Assembly (NCBI RefSeq): GCF_014635065.1
Contig: NZ_BMCG01000003.1
Location: 496,001 to 560,000, forward strand
Reading direction: 5' to 3'
DNA from: Oxalicibacterium flavum
GTDB taxonomy: Bacteria; Pseudomonadota; Gammaproteobacteria; Burkholderiales; Burkholderiaceae_D
Length of the DNA: 64,000 bases
Below, one piece after another: positions 29,109 to 36,547 of the stretch. The notes under the pieces are model-generated. The model did not search any database. It worked only from the letters and a program-made list of their open reading frames with translations, and was not told where the DNA came from. Within the stretch, counting starts at the first letter, position 1. The number at the start of each line of letters is the position of its first letter. Both the position numbers and the translations under genes were made by a program.

Positions 29109-29123
29109 TGGGAATTATTCGCA
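29109..29123 (-). promoter_or_regulatory. Fur-box-like site upstream of the second fecI
   Basis: TGGGAAT-T-ATTCGCA (29109-29123) matches the 7-1-7 Fur motif TGATAAT-N-ATTATCA at 10 of 14 fixed positions and is flanked by further A/T bases (AAA...TTT). It lies 17 bases before the sigma-factor start. Confidence 0.7.
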
Positions 29124-29254
29124 TTTTAGGTTTTGCGTGCGTGCGCGGCAACTGCCTTGCTGCAAGATGCCGGGTATTCCATGCAATCCGCGCCGTTTGT
29201 GTGGGGGAATGCATACAAAAGACGGTTTGCTGCGAGCGGCTTGCCGGTTCGCGG

Positions 29255-29905
29255 TCAGACGCCTTTTTCCGGCAACGGCGTCTTGGCCTTGTATTCGCAC
29301 AGGTCGGCGATGATGCAGTTCCAGCACTTGGGCTTGCGCGCGATGCAGGTGTAGCGACCGTGCAGGATCAACCAGTGGTGGGCGTCGAGCTTGAATTCGT
29401 CCGGCACGAACTTGAGCAGTTTCTGTTCGACGATCTCGACGTTCTTGCCGGGCGCGAGGCCGGTGCGGTTGGAGACGCGGAAGATGTGGGTGTCGACCGC
29501 GATCGTCGGTTCGCCGAAGGCAGTGTTGAGCACCACGTTGGCGGTCTTGCGGCCCACGCCCGGCAGGGCTTCGAGTTCTTCGCGCGTGCGCGGCACTTCG
29601 CCGCCGTGCTGTTCGAGCAGGATCTGGCAGGTGGCGATGACGTTCTTGGCCTTGGTGCGGTACAGGCCGATGGTCTGGATGTAGGGCGTCAGGCCTTCGA
29701 CGCCGAGCGCGAGGATCTTGGCCGGCGTGTTGGCAACCGGATAGAGCTTGCGCGTGGCCTTGTTGACGCCGACGTCGGTCGCCTGCGCCGACAGCAGCAC
29801 GGCGATCAGCAGTTCGAAGGGCGTCGTGTATTCGAGCTCGGTGGTCGGCTTGTCGTTGGCGGCGCGCAGCCGCATGAAGATGGCGCGTCGTTTTTCGGCG
29901 TTCAT
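29255..29905 (-). CDS. nth: Endonuclease III (DNA glycosylase/AP lyase)
   Basis: This 216-residue base-excision repair enzyme removes oxidised pyrimidines. The helix-hairpin-helix reads [14 protein letters not shown] and includes the catalytic lysine. The catalytic aspartate is in [17 protein letters not shown]. The C-terminal 4Fe-4S cluster is held by the four cysteines of [17 protein letters not shown] (spacing 6, 2, 5). Its ATG overlaps the rsxB stop by 4 bases (ATGA), so it is translationally coupled to that gene. The length is normal for the family. Confidence 0.97.
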   Translation of the reverse strand: MNAEKRRAIFMRLRAANDKPTTELEYTTPFELLIAVLLSAQATDVGVNKATRKLYPVANTPAKILALGVEGLTPYIQTIGLYRTKAKNVIATCQILLEQHGGEVPRTREELEALPGVGRKTANVVLNTAFGEPTIAVDTHIFRVSNRTGLAPGKNVEIVEQKLLKFVPDEFKLDAHHWLILHGRYTCIARKPKCWNCIIADLCEYKAKTPLPEKGV

Positions 29906-30591
29906 TGCTTGTCTTTCTCGGCCTGTTCCTTCTTCAGGCGCGCGCGTTCGATGGCGGCCTGGATGATGGCTTTCTTGCGTGCCTGCTCGGCCTTCTGTTC
30001 TTCCGAGATTTCCTCGCTTTCGAGTTCCTTCAGCTTGGCCGCGGCCTTGGCGGCCAGGCGCGCGTCGTTCTCTTCCTTCTCGCGTTTCAGGCGTTCGGTA
30101 CGAAAGTCGTGGCGCGCGCGCGCCTCGTCGGCCTGTTCCTGCGTCCATGCATCCCAGCCGGTCCTGCCGGGCGTGACCTCGACCATGGTGATGCAGTCAA
30201 CCGGGCAGGGCGCCACGCACAGGTCGCAGCCGGTGCACAGCGCGTGCACCACGGTGTGCATCTGCTTGGCGGCGCCGACGATGGCGTCGACCGGGCAGGC
30301 CTGGATACAAAGCGTGCAGCCGATGCAGAGTTGTTCGTCGATCAGCGCGACCGGGCGCGCGCGTTCGAAGCCGTTGACGGGATTGATCGGGATCACCGGC
30401 TTGCCGAGCACGCTCGCCAGCCGCGCCACGCCTTCGGCGCCACCGGGCGGGCACTGGTTGTAGCTGGCGCTGCCGTCGGCCATCGCTTCCGCATACGGGC
30501 GGCAGGCCGGATAGCCGCACTTCGTGCACTGGGTCTGCGGCAGCAGATCCTCGAGGCGGTCGGCGAGCGGGCGGTTGTCGGAAGAGGACAA
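29902..30591 (-). CDS. rsxB: RnfB/RsxB-type Fe-S protein, solitary
   Basis: This 229-residue protein has an N-terminal 4Fe-4S domain (C22, C25, C30, C47) followed by two ferredoxin-type clusters ([14 protein letters not shown] about 89-102, [14 protein letters not shown] about 119-132). The C-terminus, from about 145, is highly charged and probably coiled coil ([21 protein letters not shown]...). Unlike RnfB of full Rnf complexes it has no N-terminal membrane helix, and no other rnf/rsx gene is nearby. It may pass electrons to Fe-S proteins such as the Nth encoded by the overlapping gene, or help cluster assembly (inference). Confidence 0.85.
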   Translation of the reverse strand: MSSSDNRPLADRLEDLLPQTQCTKCGYPACRPYAEAMADGSASYNQCPPGGAEGVARLASVLGKPVIPINPVNGFERARPVALIDEQLCIGCTLCIQACPVDAIVGAAKQMHTVVHALCTGCDLCVAPCPVDCITMVEVTPGRTGWDAWTQEQADEARARHDFRTERLKREKEENDARLAAKAAAKLKELESEEISEEQKAEQARKKAIIQAAIERARLKKEQAEKDKQ

Positions 30592-30716
30592 GATGGTTGC
30601 GGGGCTGATGTGGCGTAAATCGAATTATCGTCTCAACAAGCATGCAGAGCCAAGGAAGGGCTGTCTGCGTGTACGGATATTCGTAATGAGAGGCATTTCA
30701 ATTTACGCGCGAATGA

Positions 30717-30745
30717 AAAACGCCCCGGGGAATCCACGGGGCGTT
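30717..30745 (-). terminator. Rho-independent terminator after fdxA
   Basis: AACGCCCC (30719-30726) pairs with GGGGCGTT (30738-30745). On the minus strand a T-run follows. It lies about 20 bases after the fdxA stop. Confidence 0.82.
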
Positions 30746-30764
30746 CATGCAGGGCAGCGGCGAA

Positions 30765-31088
30765 TCAGCGTTCCAGGTACTGGAGCTTGTTCGGCACGTC
30801 CTTCCATTCGTCCGCATCGGGCAGCGGCGACTTGGTCTTGGTGATGGACGGCCAGACCTGTGCGAGTTCGGCATTAATCTGGATATATTCCTGCTGATCG
30901 GCTGGCAGGTCTTCTTCCGCGAAGATCGCGGCTGCCGGACATTCGGCCACGCACACGGCGCAGTCGATGCATTCATCGGGGTCGATGACGAGGAAATTCG
31001 GGCCTTCGCGGAAGCAATCCACCGGACATACGTCAACGCAGTCCGTGTAGCGGCACCGGACGCATGAATCGGCAACTACGTGGGTCAT
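30765..31088 (-). CDS. fdxA: 7Fe ferredoxin (3Fe-4S/4Fe-4S)
   Basis: This 107-residue electron carrier starts [26 protein letters not shown] and has a second cluster region [19 protein letters not shown]. This is the cysteine layout of the Azotobacter-type seven-iron ferredoxin FdxA, with the usual C-terminal extension ([25 protein letters not shown], split here by no gap). ATG 31088 is preceded by AGGACC, a ribosome site. It is a single gene with its own promoter and terminator, upstream of rsxB-nth on the same strand. Confidence 0.95.
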   Translation of the reverse strand: MTHVVADSCVRCRYTDCVDVCPVDCFREGPNFLVIDPDECIDCAVCVAECPAAAIFAEEDLPADQQEYIQINAELAQVWPSITKTKSPLPDADEWKDVPNKLQYLER

Positions 31089-31185
31089 ACCAGGTCCTAA
31101 CTGTTGATATTCGGAAAACTGCCGGCTGCAGACCAGGAGGCGGGATGTCGGAAAAAGATCGCGCCGGGCAACCGTAGAACCCGTC

Positions 31186-31214
31186 ATTCTAAGGCAAATC
31201 GCTGTTCGCGACAA
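31186..31214 (-). promoter_or_regulatory. Sigma-70 promoter for fdxA
   Basis: On the minus strand, -35 TTGTCG (31214-31209) and -10 TAGAAT (31191-31186) are separated by 17 bases. They lie about 100 bases upstream of the fdxA start. Confidence 0.65.
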
Positions 31215-31287
31215 ATCGCTCTTATATGGATTCGGCATAAGCAAATAGGGTTTTTGCGCGATGCAGGCCATGCGCGGCGTAAAGATT

Positions 31288-31310
31288 GCGCAAGCTTGTT
31301 GCGCTAGAAT
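31288..31310 (+). promoter_or_regulatory. Promoter -10 box with abutting inverted repeat upstream of the hydroxyacid dehydrogenase
   Basis: GCGCAA (31288-31293) and TTGCGC (31299-31304) form a perfect 6-5-6 inverted repeat that directly touches a -10 box TAGAAT (31305-31310). A repeat in the promoter spacer is a classic operator position. The regulator is unknown. Confidence 0.5.
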
Positions 31311-31384
31311 TTGGCACCGGCATCGGGGTATTACCTATACGCATAACATCCGCCGGCCCCATCCACCTGCCCGAGGAGACATGA

Positions 31385-32374
31385 ATGAAAGCCAAGGTCC
31401 TGGTTGCACGCGCCACCTTTCCGGATGTGCTGGAACGTCTGCAGCAGCAGTTCGATGTCGATTCCAATCAGGAAGACCATATCTTTTCTCCCGAGGAACT
31501 GCAGCGCCGCATGCAGGGCAAGGACGCGGTGGTCGTCACCGCCAGCGAAAAGCTGACGGCCGAGGTGATCGCCGCCCATCCGCAGCTGAAGGCGATCTGC
31601 AACGTCGCGGTCGGCTACAACAACATCGACGTCGCCGCCGCCACGCAGGCCGGCGTGATGGTCACCAACACGCCCGACGTGCTCAACGAAACCACCGCCG
31701 ATTACGCGTGGACGCTGCTGATGGCCAACGCGCGCCGCGTGAGCGAGTCGGAACACTATCTGCGTGCCGGCAAGTGGAAACACTGGCGCTTCGACCAGTT
31801 TCTCGGTGCCGATGTGCACGGCACCACGCTCGGCATCCTCGGCATGGGACGCATCGGGCAGGCGGTGGCGCGGCGCTCGATGGGCTTTGACATGCAGGTC
31901 ATCTATCACAACCGCAGCCACCTCGCGCCCGAGCTCGAGGCGCGCGCCAACAATGCGCGTCACGTCAGCAAGGAAGAACTGTTGCGCAATGCCGATCACC
32001 TGGTGCTGGTGCTGCCGTATTCGGCCGAAACGCATCACATCATCGGTGCCGCCGAACTGGCGCTGATGAAGCCGACGGCGACGCTGGTCAACATCGCGCG
32101 CGGCGGCATCGTTGACGATGAGGCCTTGGTTGACGCCCTGCGCGAAGGCCGTATCGCCTCGGCCGGGCTCGACGTGTTCGAGAATGAACCGGCGCTGCAT
32201 CCGGGCTTCCTGACGCTGCCCAACGTGGTGCTGACGCCGCACATCGGCAGCGGCTCGGAAAAGACGCGCCGCGCCATGGCCGACTGCGCTTCCGCCAACC
32301 TGGTCGCAGCCCTCTCGGGCCAGCGTCCACCCAATCTCGTCAACCCGACCGTCAAGGAAAGAAATCACGCATGA
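31385..32374 (+). CDS. D-2-hydroxyacid dehydrogenase (glyoxylate/hydroxypyruvate reductase type)
   Basis: This 329-residue NAD(P)-dependent enzyme has the nucleotide-binding LGILGMGRIGQAVARR (about 149-164) and the three catalytic residues of the family: arginine in NIARGGIVDD, glutamate in DVFENEPALHP and histidine in LTPHIGSGS. VAVGYNNIDV and ADYAWTLLMANARR are also typical. It most resembles GhrB/GyaR-type reductases of glyoxylate or hydroxypyruvate; the precise substrate is not certain. Its stop overlaps the next gene's ATG by 4 bases. Confidence 0.9.
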   Translation: MKAKVLVARATFPDVLERLQQQFDVDSNQEDHIFSPEELQRRMQGKDAVVVTASEKLTAEVIAAHPQLKAICNVAVGYNNIDVAAATQAGVMVTNTPDVLNETTADYAWTLLMANARRVSESEHYLRAGKWKHWRFDQFLGADVHGTTLGILGMGRIGQAVARRSMGFDMQVIYHNRSHLAPELEARANNARHVSKEELLRNADHLVLVLPYSAETHHIIGAAELALMKPTATLVNIARGGIVDDEALVDALREGRIASAGLDVFENEPALHPGFLTLPNVVLTPHIGSGSEKTRRAMADCASANLVAALSGQRPPNLVNPTVKERNHA

Positions 32375-32655
32375 CCGACATCCGCATCACCCGCTCTCAT
32401 GGCCTGCCGCCGGAACAGGCGCGCAGCGCCGCCCAGAAGATGGCCGATCGCATGGTCAGCGAGTTCGACATGAAGACGCAATGGAACGGTGACGTGCTGG
32501 CTTTCGAACGCAGCGGCGTGTCCGGCACGCTGGCGCTGCGCGAGAACGAGGCGCAGGTCGAGGTGAAGCTCGATTTCCTGTTCAAGGCGTTTGCCTCGAC
32601 GTTGGAAGAGAAGATTGCGCGCAACATGGACAAGGCGTTCGGCATCCCGGCCTGA
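32371..32655 (+). CDS. Polyhydroxyalkanoic acid system family protein
   Basis: This 94-residue protein starts MTDIRITRSHGLPPEQARSAA and has the conserved ending FLFKAFASTLEEKIARNMDKAFG. This is the pattern of the small PHA-granule region family (PHA_gran_rgn), found in species that store polyhydroxyalkanoate. Its molecular function is unclear. It overlaps the stop of the dehydrogenase gene by 4 bases, so it is translated from the same message, and it ends at a strong terminator. Confidence 0.85.
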   Translation: MTDIRITRSHGLPPEQARSAAQKMADRMVSEFDMKTQWNGDVLAFERSGVSGTLALRENEAQVEVKLDFLFKAFASTLEEKIARNMDKAFGIPA

Positions 32656-32670
32656 GGGCGTCTTCAAATC

Positions 32671-32709
32671 AAAATCCCCGTACAGGCGCAGACCGGTACG
32701 GGGATTTTT
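32671..32709. terminator. Rho-independent terminator (bidirectional)
   Basis: A perfect 13-bp stem (32671-32683 with 32696-32708, core ATCCCCGTAC / GTACGGGGAT) has A-run and T-run flanks. It separates the PHA protein from the convergent acyl-CoA-binding protein. Confidence 0.9.
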
Positions 32710-32739
32710 ACAAGGATCGATCGCCAACGATGCGTGTCG

Positions 32740-32994
32740 TCAGCCCTTGAGGTCGGTGATCAGATCGATGTACTGCTGCCTGGCGTCGTCGGCCGGCAGA
32801 TCCTTGAGGTTCTGCCATGCATCCCACTTGGCGCGCGCGACGAAATCGGTGATGGCCGGCTGCTCGCCTTCGACATTGCCGCTGGTGGCCTGCTTGAAGA
32901 GGGCATAGATCTTCAGCAGCGTGAGGTTGTCGGGACGCTCGGGCAGCGTCTTGGAATCGGCGACTGCCTGGTCGAACTGTTCCTGCAGACTCAT
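32740..32994 (-). CDS. Acyl-CoA-binding protein
   Basis: This 84-residue protein has the four-helix ACBP pattern: QEQFDQAVADSKTLPERPDN, the hallmark LTLLKIYALFKQATSGNVEG, then ARAKWDAWQNLKDLPADDARQQYIDLI. It binds long-chain acyl-CoA esters in the cytoplasm. ACBP is mainly eukaryotic but occurs in a limited set of bacteria, including Burkholderiales. The ATG at 32994 has GGAG upstream. It lies 47 bases downstream of the FKBP gene and may be co-transcribed with it. Confidence 0.93.
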   Translation of the reverse strand: MSLQEQFDQAVADSKTLPERPDNLTLLKIYALFKQATSGNVEGEQPAITDFVARAKWDAWQNLKDLPADDARQQYIDLITDLKG

Positions 32995-33041
32995 GGTTTC
33001 TCCTGCGATGAAAAGCGGATGAAGACAGCCGCCGAAGCGCT

Positions 33042-33398
33042 TTACACGCCCAGCAGTTCGACCTCGAAGATCAGCGTGGCGTTCGGCGGGATCACGCCGC
33101 CGGCGCCGCGTGCGCCATAGCCCAGCGATGCCGGAATGATCAGGGTACGGGTGCCACCGATCTTCATGCCCTGCACGCCTTCGTCCCAGCCCTTGATGAC
33201 GTGGCCTGCGCCGAGCGGAAAGCGGAACGGATCGTTGCGGTCCTTGCTCGAGTCGAACTTGGCGCCGGCGCTGCCGTCCGGGTTCTGCAGCCAGCCTGTG
33301 TAATGCACCGTAACGTGTGCGCCCGCGGTGGCTTCTGCGCCGTCGCCGACGACCTTGTCTTCGTATTGCAGGCCGGAGGATGTGGTGGTGGTTGCCAT
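33042..33398 (-). CDS. FKBP-type peptidyl-prolyl cis-trans isomerase
   Basis: This 118-residue cytoplasmic single-domain FKBP speeds proline isomerisation during folding. Family motifs are [50 protein letters not shown] (broken over 47-83), [16 protein letters not shown] and [14 protein letters not shown]. Active-site aromatics (Y, F, W) are present. ATG 33398 has AGGGAAA upstream. There is no signal peptide, in contrast to the longer periplasmic FkpA type. Confidence 0.95.
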   Translation of the reverse strand: MATTTTSSGLQYEDKVVGDGAEATAGAHVTVHYTGWLQNPDGSAGAKFDSSKDRNDPFRFPLGAGHVIKGWDEGVQGMKIGGTRTLIIPASLGYGARGAGGVIPPNATLIFEVELLGV

Positions 33399-33597
33399 GT
33401 TTTTCCCTTGATGAATGATTGCCGATGATTGTTGTCGGAGGTGAAACCGATTGTAGCAGGTGGATGCATCCGCCTGTATCGGATGACAACGTGCTGTCGC
33501 CATGGTTCAGCCCCGGCGTGCATGGAGGCCGCACGGTAGAATGAGACCCCGCGATGACCGTCCGCACGGCATCGCTTCCCTGCACGAGGAGAAACAG

Positions 33598-34491
33598 ATG
33601 CAAGCCGTATTGACCGCCTTCGGCCGCGCCATCGTGAGCCAGTTGCATGTGCGCATGCTGCTGCTGACGGTGCTGCCTTTCGTGCTGTCGATCGCGATCT
33701 GGGGCGTGGTGCTATGGCTGTGCCTGAATGCGATGATGGACTGGACCCAGGCCTTCTTCATCGAGAACGACGGCTTTTCCACCGCCAGCGAGGTGCTGAC
33801 CTGGCTTGGTCTGGCGACGCTGAAGGCGGTGGTGGTGCCATTGATCTCGATGTGGATCCTGCTGCCGCTGATGATTTTCACGGCGCTGGTGTTCGTGGCG
33901 GCGATGGCGATGCCCTTCATTTCGCGTCACGTCGGTGGGCGCCACTACAAGGGGTTGGAGCGGCGCAAGGGTGGCAGCTTCCTCGGCAGCCTGTGGATGT
34001 CGGTTTCGTCCTTTGCGGTCTTCATCGTGCTGTGGCTGGTTTCGCTGCCGCTCTCCTTCGTACTGCCGTTCATGTTCGTCGCGCAGGCAGCGCTGTGGGG
34101 CTGGGTCACGTATCGCGTGATGGCCTACGACGCACTGGCCGATTTTGCCGATGCCGAGGAACGCAAGGCGATTCTGCGCAAGCATCGCTGGCCGCTGCTG
34201 TGTATCGGCACGTTGTCGGGCCTGCTCGGTGCCGCGCCCATGCTGCTGTGGCTGGGCGGCGCGGTATTCCTGTTCTTCCTGCCGGTGTTTGCGACCGGCG
34301 CGATCTGGCTCTACGTGCTGGTGTTTGTCTTCACCGGGCTCTGGTTCCAGCATTACTGCCTGCAGGCGCTGGCCAGCTATCGCGTCGAGCATGGCGCGGG
34401 CGGACCGGAGTCGGCGCTGCCGCTGCTCGATATGGATGAAGCGGCAGACGCTCCGGCTGCATCCGGCACGCCGCCCGCGGCACTTCACTGA
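33598..34491 (+). CDS. EI24 domain inner-membrane protein (CysZ-like superfamily)
   Basis: This 297-residue protein has about six hydrophobic segments (MLLLTVLPFVLSIAIWGVVLWL, VVVPLISMWILLPLMIFTALVFVAAMAMPF, FAVFIVLWLVSLPLSFVLPF, and a C-terminal pair around 220-265). The pattern fits the EI24/CysZ family, whose best-known member CysZ imports sulfate. Whether this protein does so is unknown, but the genome invests heavily in sulfur genes further on. ATG 33598 follows GAGGAG at good spacing. It is followed after 20 bases by the CinA-like gene. Confidence 0.8.
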   Translation: MQAVLTAFGRAIVSQLHVRMLLLTVLPFVLSIAIWGVVLWLCLNAMMDWTQAFFIENDGFSTASEVLTWLGLATLKAVVVPLISMWILLPLMIFTALVFVAAMAMPFISRHVGGRHYKGLERRKGGSFLGSLWMSVSSFAVFIVLWLVSLPLSFVLPFMFVAQAALWGWVTYRVMAYDALADFADAEERKAILRKHRWPLLCIGTLSGLLGAAPMLLWLGGAVFLFFLPVFATGAIWLYVLVFVFTGLWFQHYCLQALASYRVEHGAGGPESALPLLDMDEAADAPAASGTPPAALH

Positions 34492-34511
34492 ACGAAAAGA
34501 AACCACGATCC

Positions 34512-35312
34512 ATGGCAATCGGACTCATCATCATCGGCGACGAGATTCTCTCCGGCAAACGCGCCGACAAGCATTTCCCCAAGACCGTCGAACTGCTGGC
34601 CGCGCGCGGCCTGGCGCTGGACTGGGCCGAATACCTGGGCGACGACCGCGCGCGCATCACGGCCACGCTGAAGCGCACCTTCGCCAGCGACGACATCGTC
34701 TTCAGCTGCGGCGGCATCGGCGCCACGCCGGACGACCATACGCGTCAGTGCGCAGCCGCCGCGCTCGAACGGCCGCTGGTGCTGCATCCGCAGGCAAAGG
34801 AAAAGATCCAGGAGCGCATGCTCGACATGGCGCGCGAGGCCGGCGTGCCGTTCGACCTCAACCAGCCGGAAAACCTGCATCGCCTGAAGATGGGGGAGTT
34901 CCCGCAAGGCGCCGACATCCTGCCCAATCCCTACAACAAGATTCCGGGCTTCTCAATTCGCCACGGCAACGGCGGCGTGCATTACTTCATGCCGGGCTTT
35001 CCGGTGATGGCGTGGCCGATGATGGAATGGGCGCTCGATACCCACCACGCGCATCTGTTCCATCGCCAGCCGAAGAGCGAGAAATCGGTGCTGGTGTTCG
35101 AGGCGATGGAGTCGGCGCTGACGCCGATGATGGAAGCGATCGAACGCGAGTACGACACGGTACGGGTCTTCAGCCTGCCGCATGTCGGCGATGCGCAGAC
35201 GCGCCGCCACATCGAACTCGGTGTCAAAGGCGATCCGCAGCAGGTCGAGCTGGCCTTCGCACGCATGACGGCGGAACTGGCGCGGCGCGGCGAGGACTTC
35301 CGCCCGGCCTGA
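34512..35312 (+). CDS. Competence/damage-inducible protein A (CinA N-terminal/MoaB-like)
   Basis: This 266-residue protein has a molybdopterin-binding (MoCF) fold: IGLIIIGDEILSGKRADKHF at the N-terminus and DDIVFSCGGIGATPDDHT at about 66-83. It then has a Burkholderiales-type extension (PNPYNKIPGFSIRHGNGGVHYFMPGFP...). The C-terminal nicotinamide-nucleotide amidase domain of full CinA is missing. Its role is therefore uncertain: possibly ADP-ribose or NMN metabolism, or cofactor handling. It is in tandem with the EI24 gene. Confidence 0.88.
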   Translation: MAIGLIIIGDEILSGKRADKHFPKTVELLAARGLALDWAEYLGDDRARITATLKRTFASDDIVFSCGGIGATPDDHTRQCAAAALERPLVLHPQAKEKIQERMLDMAREAGVPFDLNQPENLHRLKMGEFPQGADILPNPYNKIPGFSIRHGNGGVHYFMPGFPVMAWPMMEWALDTHHAHLFHRQPKSEKSVLVFEAMESALTPMMEAIEREYDTVRVFSLPHVGDAQTRRHIELGVKGDPQQVELAFARMTAELARRGEDFRPA

Positions 35313-35361
35313 CTATCTCCGAGCACCATGCCGGCCGCGTTGCGGCATGCACGAAAACGCC

Positions 35362-36441
35362 TCAGTCTAGGCGCGGAAAACTCACCACATGTTCGGCGTC
35401 GAGCCGGATGCCTATCCATTCGCCCACGGCGTGATCGTGGTGCGAGGGTACCAGTGCCAGCAATTGCTGGCCGCTCGCGAGACGCAACGTATAAAGAAAT
35501 TCCGCACCGCGAAACGCCTTGCGCGTGACTTCGGCATGCACTGTCGCCGTATCGTCATGCACGACGTCGTCGGCGCGCAGCAGCACATCGACGCGCGCGC
35601 CGGCCGGCCGGAAGGTTTGCCGGTCGAGCCGCAGGTTGCCGAGTTCGATGCCGACCTGTTCGCCGCCCTGGGCGATCACGCCCGGCACGAATACACCGAG
35701 ACCGATGAAGTCGGCCACGAAGCGGCTGGCAGGGCGGTGATAGAGATCGTAGGCGCTGTCCCACTGCACGATGGCGCCGTCGTGCATGACGCCGATGCGG
35801 TCGGCAATCGCGAAGGCTTCGTGCTGGTCGTGCGTGACGAGCACGGCGGTGGTGCCGACTTCCTTGAGGATGTCGCGCACCTCGGTTGCCAGCCGTTCGC
35901 GCAGATCGACGTCGAGATTGGAAAACGGTTCGTCGAGCAGCAGCAGGTCCGGCGCCGGCGCCAGCGCGCGCGCCAGCGCCACCCGCTGCTGCTGGCCGCC
36001 TGAAAGCTCGTGCGGAAACTTGTCCGCATGCGTGGCAAGGCCGACCAGTTGCAGCAGGCTGGCGATGCGCGCCTGGCGTTCGCTGCCCTTCATGCGGCGC
36101 AGGCCGAAGCCGACGTTGTCGGCGACCGACAGGTGCGGAAACAGCGCGTAATCCTGGAACACCACGCCGACCTGCCGCGTCTCGGGCGCGGCCGTCGCCT
36201 GCGCCGTGCTGAGTTCGCGCCCGCCGAGCGCGATGCGGCCGGCGCTCAATCCTTCGAAGCCGGCGATCGCGCGCAGCACGGTGGTCTTGCCGCAGCCGGA
36301 CTGACCGAGCAGGCAGCCGATTTCGCCGCGCTGCAGCGCGAACGATAGGCCGTGCACGACTTCATGCAGTTTGCCGTGCAGGCGGTAGCCGACGCGGATG
36401 GCATCGACATGCAGATGGGCGGCGTTCGGGTCGGCAGACAT
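35362..36441 (-). CDS. fbpC: Ferric iron ABC transporter ATP-binding protein
   Basis: This 359-residue ATPase has Walker A GQSGCGKTT (about 43-51), the Q-loop VVFQDYALFPHLSV, signature [15 protein letters not shown], Walker B LLLLDEPFSNLD and the H-loop VTHDQHEAFAIADR. A C-terminal TOBE-like part extends past residue 270. The sequence is closest to FbpC-type iron(III) transporters. The permease gene is divergent across 106 bases with a Fur box between. No FbpA-type binding protein is in the window. ATG 36441 is chosen; another ATG four bases upstream is out of frame. Confidence 0.88.
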   Translation of the reverse strand: MSADPNAAHLHVDAIRVGYRLHGKLHEVVHGLSFALQRGEIGCLLGQSGCGKTTVLRAIAGFEGLSAGRIALGGRELSTAQATAAPETRQVGVVFQDYALFPHLSVADNVGFGLRRMKGSERQARIASLLQLVGLATHADKFPHELSGGQQQRVALARALAPAPDLLLLDEPFSNLDVDLRERLATEVRDILKEVGTTAVLVTHDQHEAFAIADRIGVMHDGAIVQWDSAYDLYHRPASRFVADFIGLGVFVPGVIAQGGEQVGIELGNLRLDRQTFRPAGARVDVLLRADDVVHDDTATVHAEVTRKAFRGAEFLYTLRLASGQQLLALVPSHHDHAVGEWIGIRLDAEHVVSFPRLD

Positions 36442-36475
36442 GCATGCTCCGGATAAGGTTGGGATAAAACGACAT

Positions 36476-36490
36476 TGATTATAATTTTCA
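36476..36490. promoter_or_regulatory. Fur box between divergent fbpC and fbpB
   Basis: TGATTAT-A-ATTTTCA (36476-36490) matches the 7-1-7 Fur motif TGATAAT-N-ATTATCA at 12 of 14 fixed positions. Its place between the divergent ATPase and permease genes would let Fur silence both when iron is plentiful. Confidence 0.8.
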
Positions 36491-36547
36491 TTTGGCGCCG
36501 AGGCGCAATCGACCGACTCCGACGATCCCGCAAAGACGATTCCCTTG

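Noticed and set aside
29093-29254. Small gene between fecI and nth
   Set aside because: The short frames there have no ribosome site. The stretch is explained by a Fur-like box and the 3' flank of nth.
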